Positions 33,605 to 42,279 of a DNA stretch of 64,000 nucleotides are shown here, piece by piece. Both the position numbers and the translations under genes were made by a program. Source of the stretch: Streptomyces sp. A2-16 (GTDB lineage: Bacteria; Actinomycetota; Actinomycetes; Streptomycetales; Streptomycetaceae). Every line of letters starts with the position of its first letter. Position 1 is the stretch's first letter. A model generated the notes under the pieces. The model was not told the DNA's origin, made no database searches, and worked only from the letters and a program-made list of their open reading frames with translations. The stretch lies in assembly GCF_018128905.1 (NCBI RefSeq), contig NZ_CP063808.1, positions 8,060,001 to 8,124,000 of the forward strand. Direction: 5' to 3'.

Positions 33605-35077
33605 GTGGATCGCACTGCCCAGCTCATCACCCCTTCCGCGGAGCGTTCGATCGCATACGATCCGCCGGGTTCGTCACATCCCCTGCAGGTCGGGGCGGCG
33701 AGGGTGCTGGAGGGCAACTGGACCGGCACCTCCACGGTCCCCTCGCACAGCCTGTACCCGCACCAGTGGTCCTGGGACTCCGCGTTCATCGCGATCGGCC
33801 TGCGCCACCTCTCCCCGCTGCGCGCGCAGACCGAGCTGGAGACCCTGCTGGCGGCCCAGTGGGACGACGGGCGCGTTCCGCACATCGTGTTCAACCCCTC
33901 CGTGCCCCTCGACGCGTACTTCCCGAGCCCCGACTTCTGGCGGTCCTCCACCGCGGGACGCGCCGCGGGCGCCCCGCGCACCGTACAGACGTCCGGCATC
34001 GTGCAGCCACCGGTCCACGCGCTGGCCGCGTGGCTGGTCCACCGCGCCGACCCCGGCCTGTCGCGGGCGCGCGGCTTCCTCGCCACGGTGTACCCGCGCC
34101 TGGCCGCCTGGCACCGCTATCTCCTGCACAGCCGGGACCTGGGCGGCGGCGGGCTCGCGTCCGTCGTGCACCCCTGGGAACAGGGTATGGACAACAGCCC
34201 CGCCTGGGACGTCCCGCTCTCCCGCGTCACCCCGGCGCCGGCCCGCTCCTTCCGCCGCGCCGACCTCGACCACGGAGCCGCCGAGGACCGGCCGACGGAT
34301 CTGGACTACGGGCGGTACGTGCGCCTGGCGACGGACTACCGGGACGCCGGGTACAGGGACGGGGTGGGCGGGGGCCATGGTGTCGGGGTGGGCGGGGGCC
34401 GTGGTGTCGGCACCGGCGGGTTCGCCGTCGAGGACCCCGCCTTCAACGCGCTGCTCATCGCCTCCGAGCACGCCCTCGCCCGGATCGCCGCCGAGCTGGG
34501 CGCCCCCGGCACGGCCCGCCACGCCCGCGCGGAACGCCTGACGGCAGCGCTGGTGGAGCGACTGTGGGACCCGGCGAGCGGGATGTTCCTCTGCCGGGAC
34601 CTGCGCGGGCCCGCCCCGGAGCGGCACGGCACGCTGATCCCCGAGCGCGGGGTCTCCGGTCTGATCCCGCTCCTGCTCCCCGGACTCCCGCGGGACATCG
34701 TCACGACGCTCGTGCGGACCGCCCGCGGCCCCCACTTCGGCCTCGGCACCACCACCGTCCTGCCGCCCAGCCACGATCTCCTCGGCGAGGCCTTCGACCC
34801 GCACCGCTACTGGCGCGGCCCGGCCTGGTTCAACACCGCGTGGCTGCTGGAGCGAGGACTGCGCACCCAGGGGGAGCTCCACCAGGCCGACGCCCTGCGG
34901 GAGTCGGTCCTCCGACTCGCCGAGTCGACGGACTTCGCGGAGTACGTCGACCCGTACACCGGTGCGGCCTGCGGGGCGACCGGCTTCAGCTGGACCGCCG
35001 CGCTCGCGCTCGACCTGCTGCACAGCGGCAGCACAGTCACGGCGGACATGGGACTCAAGGGAGGGAACCGGCGATGA
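33605..35077 (+). CDS. GH63/mannosylglycerate-hydrolase-like glycoside hydrolase
   Basis: This cytoplasmic (alpha/alpha)6-barrel glycosidase has 490 residues and no signal peptide. Family motifs are HQWSWDSAFIAIGLRHLSP (~50-68), where the aspartate is the likely acid, GRVPHIVFNPS, TSGIVQPPVHALAAW, HPWEQGMDNSPAWDVPL, and near the C-terminus YWRGPAWFNTAWLLERGL. The class acts on mannosylglycerate, glucosylglycerate or processed alpha-glucosides; which one cannot be told. The GTG at 33605 has GGGGAG 6 nt upstream. A glycine-rich insert (about residues 253-268) comes from a 24-bp in-frame tandem duplication. It is coupled by a 4-bp overlap to the next gene. Confidence 0.85.
   Translation: MDRTAQLITPSAERSIAYDPPGSSHPLQVGAARVLEGNWTGTSTVPSHSLYPHQWSWDSAFIAIGLRHLSPLRAQTELETLLAAQWDDGRVPHIVFNPSVPLDAYFPSPDFWRSSTAGRAAGAPRTVQTSGIVQPPVHALAAWLVHRADPGLSRARGFLATVYPRLAAWHRYLLHSRDLGGGGLASVVHPWEQGMDNSPAWDVPLSRVTPAPARSFRRADLDHGAAEDRPTDLDYGRYVRLATDYRDAGYRDGVGGGHGVGVGGGRGVGTGGFAVEDPAFNALLIASEHALARIAAELGAPGTARHARAERLTAALVERLWDPASGMFLCRDLRGPAPERHGTLIPERGVSGLIPLLLPGLPRDIVTTLVRTARGPHFGLGTTTVLPPSHDLLGEAFDPHRYWRGPAWFNTAWLLERGLRTQGELHQADALRESVLRLAESTDFAEYVDPYTGAACGATGFSWTAALALDLLHSGSTVTADMGLKGGNRR
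34361..34408 (+). repeat. 24-bp in-frame tandem repeat in the glycosidase gene
   Basis: Two 24-bp copies (34361-34384 and 34385-34408), one mismatch apart, encode GVGGGHGV and GVGGGRGV, a glycine-rich surface insertion that keeps the reading frame. Confidence 0.85.
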
Positions 35078-37014
35078 CGGACCGGCATCATCTGCTCGTG
35101 CACGGCGGGACGTTCGCTGCCGTGGGTGACGGCGGGGACATCAGCGGCGTCCGGGGCGGCGGCAGCTCCCCGGACGGGCTGTTCGTCCGCGACGCCCGGC
35201 ATCTGAGCCGCTGGCAGCTCACGGTCGACGGCGCGGTACCGGAAGCGCTGTCGCCGGTGGCCGACGGCGACACCGCGCGCTGTGTCCTCGTCCCGCGGGG
35301 CGGCCGCCAGGACACCCCCGCCTACACCCTCTTCCGCGAGCAGGCCGTGGGGGACGGCTCGTTCGTCGAGTCCCTGCGGATCACCAGCAACCGCCCGGTT
35401 TCGACGACGGTCCGGCTCGCGATCACCGCGGACGCCGACTTCACCGACCAGTTCGAACTGCGCTCCGACTACCGCACCTACCCGAAGACCGGCGCCACCC
35501 GCTCCCGCGAAGTCCTCGACGACGGAGTGGAGTTCGGCTACCAGCGCCGCGAATGGCGGTCCCGTACGACGGTGACGGCCGACCCCGCCCCGGACGGCGT
35601 CGAGGAGACGGGCACCGGAGCCAGGCGCCTGGTCTGGACGCTCGATCTGGAGCCGCACGGCACGGCCGAGCTGACCCTGCGCGTGATGGCCAGGCCGCAC
35701 GGTGACACGCGGGCCCTGCGGGTGCCGAGCTCCCCCGCCGCACTGAACCGCCAGCACCTCGCGATGGAGGGCGAGTTCGTGGAGGGCGTCGCCTTCCCGA
35801 CCGGCTGGCCCGAGCTGGCCGCCGCCTGTGCCCGCGGTCTGGCCGACCTCGCCTCGCTCCAGGTACCGGCGACCGGCCCGGACGGCGAGGAACTGCGCGT
35901 CCCTGCCGCCGGAGCCCCGTGGTTCCTCACGCTCCTGGGCCGCGACGCCCTCCTCACCTCGCTCTTCGCCCTTCCCTACCGCCCCCAGCTGGCCGCCGCC
36001 ACCCTCCCCGCCCTCGCCGCGACCCAGGCGACCGAGACCGGCGCGGCCTCCGTGGCCCAGCCCGGCAAGATCGTGCACGAGGTACGGCACGGGGAGCTCG
36101 CGCACTTCGAGCAGGTGCCGTACGGCCGCTACTACGGCTCGGTGGACGCCACCCCGCTGTTCCTCGTCCTGCTCGGCGCGTACGTGGAACACACCGCGGA
36201 CCTCTCGCTCGCCCGGCGCCTGGAGCCCCATGCCCGCGCGGCGATCGGCTGGATGCTGGACCACGGCGGGCTCACCTCGCGCGGCTACCTCGTCTACCGC
36301 GCCGACCAGGGCGGCCTCGCCAACCAGAACTGGAAGGACTCCCCGGGGTCGATCTGCGGCGCCGACGGGACGCGCCCGAGCGGGCCGGTGATGGCGGCGG
36401 GCGCCCAGGGCTACGCGTACGACGCGCTGCGCAGGACCGCGTGGGTGGCCCGCACGGTGTGGGAGGACGAGACGTACGCGGCCCTCCTCGAACAGGCCGC
36501 GGCGGACCTGCGGGACCGCTTCCAGCGGGACTTCTGGATGCCGGACCGCTCCTTCCCCGCCCTCGCGCTGGACGGGGAGGGCCGTCAGGTCGACGCGCTG
36601 GCCTCCGACGCCGGGCATCTGCTGTGGTCGGGGCTGCTCGACAAGGAGTACGGAGAGCTGGTGGGGCGGCGCCTGCTGGAGCCTGACTTCTTCTCCGGGT
36701 GGGGGGTCCGGACCCTGGCGGCCGGACAGGCGGCGTACCACCCGCTGTCGTACCACCGGGGATCGGTGTGGCCCCACGACAACGCGCTGATCACGCTGGG
36801 GCTGGCCCGGTACGGACTGCACGACGAGGCCCGCTCGGTGGCGCACGGCCTGGTGGACGCGGCGACGGCCACCGGGCACCGGCTGCCGGAGGTGCTGGCG
36901 GGGTACGGGCGGGAGTCCCACGGGGAGCCGGTGCCGTATCCGCACGCGTGTGTGCGGGAGTCCCGCTCCGCGGCGGCACCCCTCGCGCTGCTGACGGCGG
37001 TCGGGGGCGCCTGA
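35074..37014 (+). CDS. Glycogen-debranching-type amylo-alpha-1,6-glucosidase
   Basis: This protein of 646 residues has the GDE_N_bis N-terminal domain (HHLLVHGGTFAAVGDGGDISG, GLFVRDARHLSRWQLTVDG) followed by a six-hairpin glycosidase domain. The latter has APWFLTLLGRDALLTSLFALPY, where the aspartate is a likely catalytic residue, NQNWKDSPGSICGADG and YHRGSVWPHDNALITLGLARYG. Such proteins debranch or trim alpha-glucans or related oligosaccharides in the cytoplasm. The ATG overlaps the previous stop (ATGA), so the two hydrolases are probably made together under the ROK regulator. The natural substrate is unknown. Confidence 0.88.
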   Translation: MTDRHHLLVHGGTFAAVGDGGDISGVRGGGSSPDGLFVRDARHLSRWQLTVDGAVPEALSPVADGDTARCVLVPRGGRQDTPAYTLFREQAVGDGSFVESLRITSNRPVSTTVRLAITADADFTDQFELRSDYRTYPKTGATRSREVLDDGVEFGYQRREWRSRTTVTADPAPDGVEETGTGARRLVWTLDLEPHGTAELTLRVMARPHGDTRALRVPSSPAALNRQHLAMEGEFVEGVAFPTGWPELAAACARGLADLASLQVPATGPDGEELRVPAAGAPWFLTLLGRDALLTSLFALPYRPQLAAATLPALAATQATETGAASVAQPGKIVHEVRHGELAHFEQVPYGRYYGSVDATPLFLVLLGAYVEHTADLSLARRLEPHARAAIGWMLDHGGLTSRGYLVYRADQGGLANQNWKDSPGSICGADGTRPSGPVMAAGAQGYAYDALRRTAWVARTVWEDETYAALLEQAAADLRDRFQRDFWMPDRSFPALALDGEGRQVDALASDAGHLLWSGLLDKEYGELVGRRLLEPDFFSGWGVRTLAAGQAAYHPLSYHRGSVWPHDNALITLGLARYGLHDEARSVAHGLVDAATATGHRLPEVLAGYGRESHGEPVPYPHACVRESRSAAAPLALLTAVGGA

Positions 37015-37164
37015 CCGGACACCCTCACCGTTGACCAAGCGTTGGGCCGGTGTTTGCCCTGGGGCGTGAACCGTGGCCCGAGGCGGGCCGTACGGGACTG
37101 TGGCGGATCCGAGACCCCATATCGGGTCCGCCATCTACCAGGACCCGTACGGAAGGACCCTCGG

Positions 37165-38904
37165 GTGTCCGAGACCCTTGCAGAGATCACGTCGCCCGAG
37201 ACCGAGGCGACCGACACGGACAAGCCGTCCCTGCGCACACGTCTCGCCCGCCGGAGGGACGCCCACCCCACCGCCGTACGGAACGCCCGCCGGGCCCTCG
37301 ACGTCCTCGCCCTCCTGCTCGTCCTCGGCGCCCTGCTGCTGCCGAACAAGATCACCTATCTGCACCCGCGGGAGTTCGCGCGGATTCCGGCCGAGGCGAT
37401 CCTCGGGGCGGCGGTGGCGCTCGCGCTGCCACGCAGGCCGCGGCTGGTGGTGGCCGTGGCGTCCGGGGTGGGGCTCGGAGTGATGACGATCCTGAACCTG
37501 CTGGACATGGGGTTCAACGACTACCTCGGGCGGCCCTTCAACGTCGTCCTCGACTGGGAACTGCTCGACGACGCCCAGTCGTACGTCGCGGACTCGATGG
37601 GCGGGGCCGTGGCGGTCGGAGCCGTGGTCGGCGTGGTCGTCCTCGTGCTCCTGCTGCTCTCCCTGATGACATGGGCCATGGTCAGGCTGAGCAGTCTGCT
37701 GGTGGTCCTGGACCGGCAGCTCGCCACCCGGGGAACCCTCCTCGCCGCCACCGTCTGGGTCACCTGTTCCGCCCTCGGGCTCCAGGTCTTCGGCACCCCG
37801 CTGGCCTCCGAGCACACCGCCGCGCTCGCCACGCTCCAGGCCAAGCGGGTGCTGTACACCGTGCGGGACGAGGCGGAGTTCCAGAAGGTCGCCAAGGTCG
37901 ACGCCTTCGGCAACACGCCGGGCTCCCAGCTGGTGCCCGATCTGCGCGGCAAGGACATGATCTTCACCTTCATCGAGAGCTACGGCCGCAGCGCCGTCGA
38001 GGACCCGGGCATCGCGCCCGGCGTCGACAAGACCCTCGACACCAGCACCGCGGCCCTCGCGAAGGCCGGCTTCCACGCGAAGAGCGGCTGGCTGACCTCG
38101 GCGACGTACGGCGGCAGCAGCTGGCTCGGCCACTCGACGACCCTGTCCGGCCTCTGGATCGACAACCAGCAGCGCTACCGCACCGTCATGGCCAGCGACC
38201 ACCTCAGTCTCACCAAGGCCTTCAAGAAGACCGGCGACTGGGACACGGTCGGGGTGATGCCGGGCGTCCAGAAGGGCTGGCCCGAGCAGAAGTACTACGG
38301 CCTCGACAAGGTCTACAACGCCTTCCAGCTCGGCTACAAGGGACCCAAGTTCAGCTGGTCGACGATGCCCGACCAGTACGCCCTGGAGGCCTACCAGCGC
38401 CAGGTCCACGGCAAGAAGCGCGACAAGCCGCTGATGTCCGAGATCATCCTGACCTCCAGCCACCAGCCCTGGGCGCCCATCCCGAAGATGGTCGACTGGG
38501 ACGACCTGGGCGACGGCTCGGTCTTCAAGGCCATCCAGAAGGCCGGCAACAAGGCCTCCGACATCATCGCCGACCCCACCCGCTCCAAGCAGGAGTACGG
38601 CAAGTCCATCTCCTACTCGGTGACTTCACTCACCCAGTGGCTGGAGCGCTACGGCAGCGACGACACGGTCCTCGTCTTCCTCGGCGACCACCAGCCGATC
38701 GCCCGGGTCAGCGGCGAGAACGCCAGCCGTGACGTACCGATCTCCATCGTCGCCAAGGACCCGAAGGTCCTCGACAAGATCGCGTCCTGGAACTGGACGG
38801 ACGGCCTCAAGCCGGCCCACAACGCCCCGGTCTGGAAGATGAGCTCCTTCCGAGACCGCTTCCTGACGGCCTACGGCTCGACTCCGCATCCGTCGAAGGG
38901 GTGA
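37165..38904 (+). CDS. Membrane sulfatase/LTA-synthase-like phosphotransferase
   Basis: This 579-residue membrane protein has an alkaline-phosphatase-superfamily (sulfatase) domain. About four to five helices lie in residues ~45-215 (LDVLALLLVLGALLLP; AILGAAVALAL; VVAVASGVGLGVMTILNLLDMG; AVAVGAVVGVVVLVLLLLSLMTW). The extracytoplasmic domain starts MIFTFIESYGRS, equivalent to the metal/nucleophile region, although the usual nucleophilic Thr/Ser context is weak. It includes GGSSWLGHSTTLSG and ends with the metal-binding FLGDHQPIAR. Family members transfer or hydrolyse phosphoglycerol or sulfate groups in the cell envelope. GTG 37165 has GGAAGGA 7 nt upstream. It is not obviously part of the preceding operon (150-bp gap). 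Confidence 0.85.
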   Translation: MSETLAEITSPETEATDTDKPSLRTRLARRRDAHPTAVRNARRALDVLALLLVLGALLLPNKITYLHPREFARIPAEAILGAAVALALPRRPRLVVAVASGVGLGVMTILNLLDMGFNDYLGRPFNVVLDWELLDDAQSYVADSMGGAVAVGAVVGVVVLVLLLLSLMTWAMVRLSSLLVVLDRQLATRGTLLAATVWVTCSALGLQVFGTPLASEHTAALATLQAKRVLYTVRDEAEFQKVAKVDAFGNTPGSQLVPDLRGKDMIFTFIESYGRSAVEDPGIAPGVDKTLDTSTAALAKAGFHAKSGWLTSATYGGSSWLGHSTTLSGLWIDNQQRYRTVMASDHLSLTKAFKKTGDWDTVGVMPGVQKGWPEQKYYGLDKVYNAFQLGYKGPKFSWSTMPDQYALEAYQRQVHGKKRDKPLMSEIILTSSHQPWAPIPKMVDWDDLGDGSVFKAIQKAGNKASDIIADPTRSKQEYGKSISYSVTSLTQWLERYGSDDTVLVFLGDHQPIARVSGENASRDVPISIVAKDPKVLDKIASWNWTDGLKPAHNAPVWKMSSFRDRFLTAYGSTPHPSKG

Positions 38905-38925
38905 GGGGGGTGCCGGGTGCCTATG

Positions 38926-39089
38926 GGGGTGCCGGATCAGGTGGTCGGGCGACTACGGGTCCGTCGTGGCCGGTCGCGCAGTTCCCCGCGGGCAGCTGCG
39001 CTGGGCTTGGACCGGGCGCCTAGAGGGGTGCCGGATCAGGTGGTCGGGCGACTACGGGTCCGTCGTGGCCGGTCGCGCAGTTCCCCGCG
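38926..39089. repeat. 65-bp perfect direct repeats (Streptomyces intergenic repeat family)
   Basis: Copies at 38926-38990 and 39025-39089 are identical, with a 99-bp period. Each ends GGTCGCGCAGTTCCCCGCG, and the second continues CCCCTGGGG, giving a potential hairpin. From general familiarity this CGCGCAGTTCCCCGCGCCCCT core recurs in intergenic regions of many Streptomyces genomes. Confidence 0.85.
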
Positions 39090-39175
39090 CCCCTGGGGGG
39101 TTGCAGTGACCCTGCGCCCGGACGGGCCGTTCGCCACCACGAGCGCCGCAACGGACCGAAGGCCACGTCGCGCGC

Positions 39176-39273
39176 CACCACGAGCCGTTCGCCGGACCGC
39201 GCGGCACGACGAGCCGTTCGCCGGACGCGCGGCACCACGAGCCGTTCGCCGGACCGTGCGGCACGACGGGCCG
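39176..39273. repeat. 28-29-bp tandem repeat array
   Basis: Three full units (39176-39204, 39205-39232, 39233-39261) and a partial fourth share the core CACGAGCCGTTCGCCGGAC; a diverged copy may lie at 39123-39145. Confidence 0.8.
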
Positions 39274-39473
39274 CAAGCCGCCGACGGCGCGCAGGGGACG
39301 GGGTGGGGGGTGTCCGCCCGCAGCGGCCGGCGTCCGTTACAGGGCCCCTGATCGATGGACAGCTACCGCCGGACCGAGGACGGATACCCCCCACCCCGGC
39401 CCCGACCCACCCACCGAACCGCACGCGCTGCACAAGCCCCCACCCCACCCGCGCAGGCCGCCGCAGGCATCCG

Positions 39474-40625
39474 TCATCCCCCCGACGTGTCCAGCTCCGC
39501 ATCCTCCCCGACCCCCGCACAGTCGTACGGATCCTTCAGCCACCCATCCGGCAGCACCACCCGGTTGTTGCCCGACGTACGGCCACGCGGCCCGTCCGCG
39601 CCCACCGGCCACGCCTGTTCCAGGTCCAGCTCGTCCAGCCCGGCCCGCAGCTCCGCCAACGACGACGTGATCGCGAGCCGCTTGCGCATCTCGCTGCCGA
39701 CCGCGAAACCCTTCAGGTACCAGGCGACATGCTTGCGGAAGTCGATGACCCCACGGGCCTCGTCCCCGATCCACTCCCCGAGCAGCGTCGCGTGCCGGAC
39801 CATGACGTCGGCCACCTCACGCAGATCCGGCCGACGGAACTCCGCGCGCCCCTCGAACGCCGCCACCAGGTCCGAGAACAGCCACGGCCGCCCCAGGCAC
39901 CCCCGCCCCACGACCACCCCGTCGCACCCCGTGGACTCCACCATCCGCAACGCGTCCGACGCCGACCAGATGTCCCCGTTGCCGAGCACGGGAATCTCCG
40001 GCACATGCTCCTTCAGCCGGGCGATCGCGTCCCAGTCCGCCGTGCCGCCGTAGTGCTGGGCGGCCGTCCGCCCGTGCAGCGCGATCGCCGTCACGCCCTC
40101 CTCGACCGCGATCCGCCCCGCGTCCAGATACGTCAGGTGATCGTCGTCGATCCCCTTGCGCATCTTCATCGTGACCGGCAGGTCCCCCGCCCCGCTGACG
40201 GCCTCCCGCAGGATCGCCCGGAGCAGCGGACGCTTGAACGGCAGCGCGGACCCGCCCCCCTTCCGCGTCACCTTCGGCACCGGGCACCCGAAGTTGAGGT
40301 CGATGTGGTCGGCGAGATCCTCCTCCGCGATCATGCGGACGGCCTTGCCGACGGTGGCGGGGTCGACGCCGTACAGCTGGATCGAACGGGGCTTCTCGCT
40401 CTCGTCGAAGTGGATCAGCTGCATGGTCTTCTCGTTGCGCTCGACCAGCGCCCGTGTGGTGATCATCTCGCTGACGAACAGCCCTTTGCCCCCGCTGAAC
40501 TCCCGGCACAGCGTGCGGAAGGGCGCGTTGGTGATCCCGGCCATGGGAGCCAGGACGACAGGCGGCTGCACGGCGTGCGGGCCGATCTTCAGGGACGTCT
40601 TCTCAGCGGACGCGGTCGTGGGCAT
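39474..40625 (-). CDS. dusB: tRNA-dihydrouridine synthase
   Basis: This FMN enzyme reduces uridine to dihydrouridine in tRNA D-loops. At 383 residues it is full length. The TIM-barrel FMN site starts with VVLAPMAGITNAPFRTLCREF (~23-43). The catalytic cysteine is in IDLNFGCPVPKVTRKGGGSAL (~115-135). HGRTAAQHYGG, VLGNGDIW and GVVVGRGCLGRPWLFSDL follow. The ATG at 40625 gives MPTTASAEKTSL. It is divergent from an MFS gene with an 87-bp spacer containing a palindrome. Confidence 0.94.
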   Translation of the reverse strand: MPTTASAEKTSLKIGPHAVQPPVVLAPMAGITNAPFRTLCREFSGGKGLFVSEMITTRALVERNEKTMQLIHFDESEKPRSIQLYGVDPATVGKAVRMIAEEDLADHIDLNFGCPVPKVTRKGGGSALPFKRPLLRAILREAVSGAGDLPVTMKMRKGIDDDHLTYLDAGRIAVEEGVTAIALHGRTAAQHYGGTADWDAIARLKEHVPEIPVLGNGDIWSASDALRMVESTGCDGVVVGRGCLGRPWLFSDLVAAFEGRAEFRRPDLREVADVMVRHATLLGEWIGDEARGVIDFRKHVAWYLKGFAVGSEMRKRLAITSSLAELRAGLDELDLEQAWPVGADGPRGRTSGNNRVVLPDGWLKDPYDCAGVGEDAELDTSGG

Positions 40626-40657
40626 TCCCCCATTGTCACGCACGCCCCGCGGTGCCC

Positions 40658-40674
40658 GTACATCGATCATGTAC
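40658..40674. promoter_or_regulatory. Inverted repeat between dusB and the MFS gene
   Basis: GTACAT-n5-ATGTAC has perfect 6-bp arms and lies 33 bp upstream of dusB and 38 bp upstream of the MFS start. It is a candidate operator for the divergent MFS gene; no TetR/MarR gene is adjacent. Confidence 0.35.
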
Positions 40675-40712
40675 CAACCATTAGTTAGACGCACTATCGA
40701 AGTCGGCGTACG

Positions 40713-42167
40713 ATGAACCGCATGCCCGAGCTCAGCCCTCGCCGACGCATGCTGGTTCTCGCGATCTGCTGTATGAGCCTCCTGATCGTGAGCCTCGACA
40801 CCACCGCCCTCAACGTCGCCCTGCCCGCCATGCAGCGAGGCCTGGACGCGAGCACGGCGGGCCTGCAGTGGACGATCGACGCGTACACCCTGGTTCTCGC
40901 CTCCCTGCTGATGCTGGCCGGCTCCACAGCCGACCGGATCGGCCGCAAGCGGGTCTTCATGGCGGGCCTGATCGTCTTCACGATCGGCTCCGCGCTGTGC
41001 TCCGTCGCGCCGAACCTCGACGCGCTGATCGCCTTCCGCATGGTGCAGGCGGTCGGCGGCTCGATGCTGAACCCGGTCGCGATGTCGATCATCACCAACA
41101 CGTTCACGGACCCGCGCGAGCGGGCGCGGGCGATCGGGGTGTGGGGCGCGGTCGTCGGTATCTCCATGGCCGCGGGTCCGCTGGTCGGCGGTGTGCTCGT
41201 GGACTCGGTCGGCTGGCGCTCGATCTTCTGGGTCAACCTGCCGGTGGGGCTCGCGGCGCTGCTGCTCACCCTGCGGTACGTCCCCGAGTCCCGTGCGCCC
41301 AAGGCCCGCCGCCCCGACCCGGTCGGACAGCTCCTGGTGATCGCGCTGTTCGGCTCGCTGACGTACGCGATCATCGAGGCGCCGGCCTCGGGGTTCGCCT
41401 CGGTGCTGCCGTTCGCCGTCGTGGCCGTCGTCGCCCTCGCGGGGATCCTCTGGTACGAGCCCCGGCGCGACGAGCCCCTCATCGACCTGCGGTTCTTCCG
41501 CTCCGCGCCCTTCAGCGGAGCCACGGTGATCGCGATCAGCGCGTTCGCGGGTCTGGGCGGGTTCCTGTTCCTGTCGACGCTGTACCTGCAGAACGTACGG
41601 GGGCTGGACGCGCTGCACGCCGGTCTGTGGATGCTGCCGATGGCGGTGCCGATGTTCCTGTGCGCGCCGCTGGCCGGGCGGCTGGTGGGGAGCCGGGGAC
41701 CGCGGTTGCCGTTGGTGGTCGCGGGGCTCGCCATGACCACGAGCGGGGTGCTCTTCGCGGCCTTCGACGCGGAGACGTCCGACGTGACGCTGCTGCTCGG
41801 GTACGTGGTCTTCGGGATCGGGTTCGGGTTCGTCAACGCGCCGATCACGAACACGGCGGTGTCGGGCATGCCCCGGGCCCAGGCCGGGGTCGCGGCGGCC
41901 GTCGCCTCCACCAGCCGTCAGCTCGGGCAGACGCTCGGGGTCGCGGTGGTCGGGGCGGTGCTGGCGTCCGGAGTGGGTTCCTCGTCGTACCGGGAGGCGT
42001 TCGTGTCCGCCGCGGTACCGGGGTGGTGGATTCTGGCCGGATGCGGTCTCGCGGTGCTGCTTCTCGGCGCCGTGACCAGTGGGCAGTGGGCGCGGCGGAC
42101 CGCTGAGCGCACGGCCGAGCGGCTGGAGTCGGCCGAGGTGCGCGAAGCGGCGGGGGTCAGCGCGTAG
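40713..42167 (+). CDS. MFS transporter, DHA2 (EmrB/QacA) type
   Basis: This proton-driven multidrug-type exporter has 484 residues and about 14 hydrophobic helices. Early motifs include LIVSLDTTALNVALPAMQRGL (helix 1 motif D1) and LAGSTADRIGRKRVFMAGL (motif A), and the motif C-like segment reads GVWGAVVGISMAAGPLVGGVLVD. The substrate is unknown. The ATG at 40713 follows GTCGGCGTACG, with no strong ribosome binding site, so translation may be from a short or leaderless transcript. It is a monocistronic unit followed by convergent LysR. Confidence 0.92.
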   Translation: MNRMPELSPRRRMLVLAICCMSLLIVSLDTTALNVALPAMQRGLDASTAGLQWTIDAYTLVLASLLMLAGSTADRIGRKRVFMAGLIVFTIGSALCSVAPNLDALIAFRMVQAVGGSMLNPVAMSIITNTFTDPRERARAIGVWGAVVGISMAAGPLVGGVLVDSVGWRSIFWVNLPVGLAALLLTLRYVPESRAPKARRPDPVGQLLVIALFGSLTYAIIEAPASGFASVLPFAVVAVVALAGILWYEPRRDEPLIDLRFFRSAPFSGATVIAISAFAGLGGFLFLSTLYLQNVRGLDALHAGLWMLPMAVPMFLCAPLAGRLVGSRGPRLPLVVAGLAMTTSGVLFAAFDAETSDVTLLLGYVVFGIGFGFVNAPITNTAVSGMPRAQAGVAAAVASTSRQLGQTLGVAVVGAVLASGVGSSSYREAFVSAAVPGWWILAGCGLAVLLLGAVTSGQWARRTAERTAERLESAEVREAAGVSA

Positions 42168-42279
42168 TCGGGCGGACCGGTCGCCCGCGCGGCGGAGCCG
42201 CACATCGACGCGACCCCGCTCCCCTCTGGCCGGACGACTCGGCGCGGTCGACTCAACGCTTCACTCCCCGGCGAACAGG

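Larger units (their letters stand above)
38905..39473. other. 569-bp repeat-rich non-coding region
   Basis: No gene is supported here. It contains two identical 65-bp direct repeats, a 28-29-bp tandem repeat array, and a G-rich tract around 39095-39103. Open frames through it on both strands are repeat-driven (periodic Pro/Ala/Arg peptides) and have no ribosome binding site. It separates two convergent transcription units (the sulfatase-like gene and dusB). Confidence 0.75.

Noticed and set aside
39176..39273. CRISPR-like array
   Set aside because: Units are directly adjacent without unique spacers, so this is a simple tandem repeat.
38905..39350. Small coding gene after the sulfatase-like gene
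   Set aside because: The open frames are produced by the 65-bp and 29-bp repeats and lack ribosome binding sites and recognisable domains.
39474..42203. A 909-codon minus-strand frame that would extend dusB far upstream
   Set aside because: Only the part from 40625 is tRNA-dihydrouridine synthase; the extension is antisense to a clear MFS transporter and is Arg/His/Gln-rich.
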